Positions 12,012 through 13,297 of a DNA stretch of 13,297 nucleotides are shown one piece after another (position 1 is the first letter of the stretch; each line of letters starts with the position of its first letter). The stretch covers positions 1 to 13,297 of the forward strand of contig DAOUEN010000057.1 in NCBI GenBank assembly GCA_034430415.1, read 5' to 3'. Both the position numbers and the translations under genes were made by a program. Source of the DNA: JADFUZ01 sp034430415. GTDB taxonomy: Bacteria > Chloroflexota > Dehalococcoidia > GIF9 > AB-539-J10. The notes beneath the pieces were generated by a model. The model was given only the letters and a program-made list of their open reading frames with translations, ran no database searches and was not told the DNA's origin.

Positions 12012-13297
12012 GAGGAACGGGCGAACTCCTTGACCATGTAGGCGCCTACTTGGCGATACCCAAGCTGCCGGTAGTATTCTCTGGCACCTACGCCGCTCAA
12101 GATGCTCAGACTCCGTGCGTGGAACTCCTCCGAAGCTATTTTTTCCGCCTCTTGCAGCAGTTGCACTCCTAGGCCCTGGTGCTGTGCAGTTCGTTCTTGC
12201 TTCTGGCCCAAAGAAACCTCTGAACCGAAAACGTGCAACTCCCTTATAGAGACCAATCCAGCATCCACTCTTAACCGCAGCAGGCCAAACAGCGTTTCGC
12301 CGGCATCCTCATACGAGAGGAATATCTCCCTACCTCCACAAGCCCGATAATCCACTCTCGTCAGCACGGGCTCAGTGATTGACCAGCCATCCCTGAACCT
12401 GTGTCCATATTCCCGGCAGCGAATGCATTTGCAGTGCACACCCAGCTCATTCATTCTGTTCCTGATGCTCCCCCTCAGCGCCAGATCCCTGCAGCCAGCG
12501 ATAATGAATTTGCCTGGAATATCCCGCATCAGCCTGGGAATCCGGACATATTTGGGAACTAACTTCTTGATCTGCACCAGCAAATCCACCATCTCGTCGT
12601 TATCATAGGGCTTATAGCGGCTATCCCGATACCACTCCTCCAGCTCACTTCCCGCTACAACCAGTGTAGGATAGAGCTTCAGCCCATCAGGCCGGAACCG
12701 TTCGTCATCAAACAACTCCCGCGAAAGCTCCAGATCATGCTCGGGCGTTGAGCTCGGCAAGCCGGGCATCCAGTGATAGTACACCTTGAAGCCATAGTCC
12801 CTCAGCAATTTCGTGGCAGAGACAACCTCAGCCACGCCGTGCCCTCTTCTTGTCAGGCGATGAATCCTATCGTCCAGCGTCTGCACCCCGAGTTCCACCC
12901 TGGTAGCGCCGAAGTCAAGCATACGTTTGACCTCCCTTGCTCCACACCAGTCAGGCCTTGTTTCAATGCACAATCCCACGCAACGGCGGTCGGCCATCTC
13001 ATTCAGCTTTTTGGCTTCCTCCAGGTCGGCCGAAGGAACACCGTTGAGGGCATCATAGCAATCCTTGACAAACTGATACTGGTATTCCTCAGGGTAAGCC
13101 AAGAACGTACCCCCCATAATGATAAGCTCCACCTTGTCCAGAACGTGTCCCATAGCAGCCAATGTTTCAAGCCTGAATTCCACCTGCCTTCCGGCCTCGA
13201 AGCCGCACCTGATAGCACGGAGGACCGCAGGGGACTCCACAGTGTAGCTCTTCGGGGCTCCGGGGGAACCAGGGCAATAGACACAGCTACCGGGACA
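12008..13297 (-). CDS. elp3: Elp3-type tRNA uridine-34 modification enzyme (5' end cut by right edge)
   Basis: A radical SAM/acetyltransferase that uses acetyl-CoA to begin carboxymethylation of wobble uridine 34 in tRNA. The frame is open through the right edge; 429 C-terminal residues are visible and the N-terminal tRNA-binding part is missing. The first visible residues CPGSCVYCPG hold the cluster cysteines (CX3CX2C), followed by PKSYTVESPAVLRA, IIMGGTFLAYP, CIETRPDW, LGVQTLDD and VYYHWMPGLPSS, all Elp3 signatures. A cysteine group at HCKCIRCREYGH likely binds zinc. The C-terminal GNAT domain (last 120 residues) has the acetyl-CoA loop QHQGLGVQLLQEAE and GAREYYRQLGY. A GTG at 13240 is an internal codon, not the start, because the cluster lies upstream. 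A Dehalococcoides Elp3 of this single-subunit kind is known to be a real tRNA-acting enzyme, which fits. Confidence 0.95.
   Translation of the reverse strand, partial: CPGSCVYCPGSPGAPKSYTVESPAVLRAIRCGFEAGRQVEFRLETLAAMGHVLDKVELIIMGGTFLAYPEEYQYQFVKDCYDALNGVPSADLEEAKKLNEMADRRCVGLCIETRPDWCGAREVKRMLDFGATRVELGVQTLDDRIHRLTRRGHGVAEVVSATKLLRDYGFKVYYHWMPGLPSSTPEHDLELSRELFDDERFRPDGLKLYPTLVVAGSELEEWYRDSRYKPYDNDEMVDLLVQIKKLVPKYVRIPRLMRDIPGKFIIAGCRDLALRGSIRNRMNELGVHCKCIRCREYGHRFRDGWSITEPVLTRVDYRACGGREIFLSYEDAGETLFGLLRLRVDAGLVSIRELHVFGSEVSLGQKQERTAQHQGLGVQLLQEAEKIASEEFHARSLSILSGVGAREYYRQLGYRQVGAYMVKEFARSS

Noticed and set aside
13003..13240. GTG at 13240 as the true start of elp3
   Set aside because: The iron-sulfur cysteines required for function lie upstream of it in the same open frame, so the gene continues past the right edge.

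Overview
The window looks like bacterial chromosome, most plausibly from the Chloroflexota (Dehalococcoidia-like). That is an inference from gene content: a bacterial Elp3, a TrpB2-type tryptophan synthase beta chain behind a T-box leader, a DegV protein, and a FabF/ACP pair. No 16S rRNA or other firm taxonomic marker is present. Base composition is moderate and even. There is no transposase, integrase, phage gene or CRISPR array, so this reads as ordinary core and housekeeping sequence with some unusual leader and intergenic structure.

Left part (1-1832). On the minus strand lie a two-component system (OmpR-type response regulator overlapping a sensor kinase cut by the left edge), a tRNA-Ala(UGC), and a decayed fragment of an alpha-glucan phosphorylase gene just upstream of, and partly containing, the tRNA promoter. 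Middle-left (2089-6360), plus strand: a cation/proton antiporter with a C-terminal TrkA-like domain, then a likely operon ccdA - ResA/TlpA-like thioredoxin lipoprotein - degV, which begins after a good promoter and a structured leader. The first two of these probably carry reducing power across the membrane to thiols outside the cytoplasm.

Middle (6408-7888), minus strand: acpP and fabF, overlapping by ATGA, for fatty acid elongation. They converge on degV, whose family binds fatty acids. Next on the minus strand (8100-9904) is trpB2 with an elaborate leader: promoter, a T-box riboswitch with UGG specifier and UGGC acceptor-pairing bulge (both fitting tRNA-Trp), an intrinsic terminator, a 16-codon open frame resembling a trp leader peptide with its single Trp codon at the foot of a GC hairpin, and a 14-codon frame joining it by ATGA to the trpB2 start. 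This two-layer leader is the most interesting structure in the window.

Right part (9963-13297): a HAD-type hydrolase (minus) divergent from a radical SAM protein (plus). The latter converges on, and shares a palindromic CTAG stop with, an Elp3 radical SAM/acetyltransferase gene (minus) whose 5' end is cut by the right edge.
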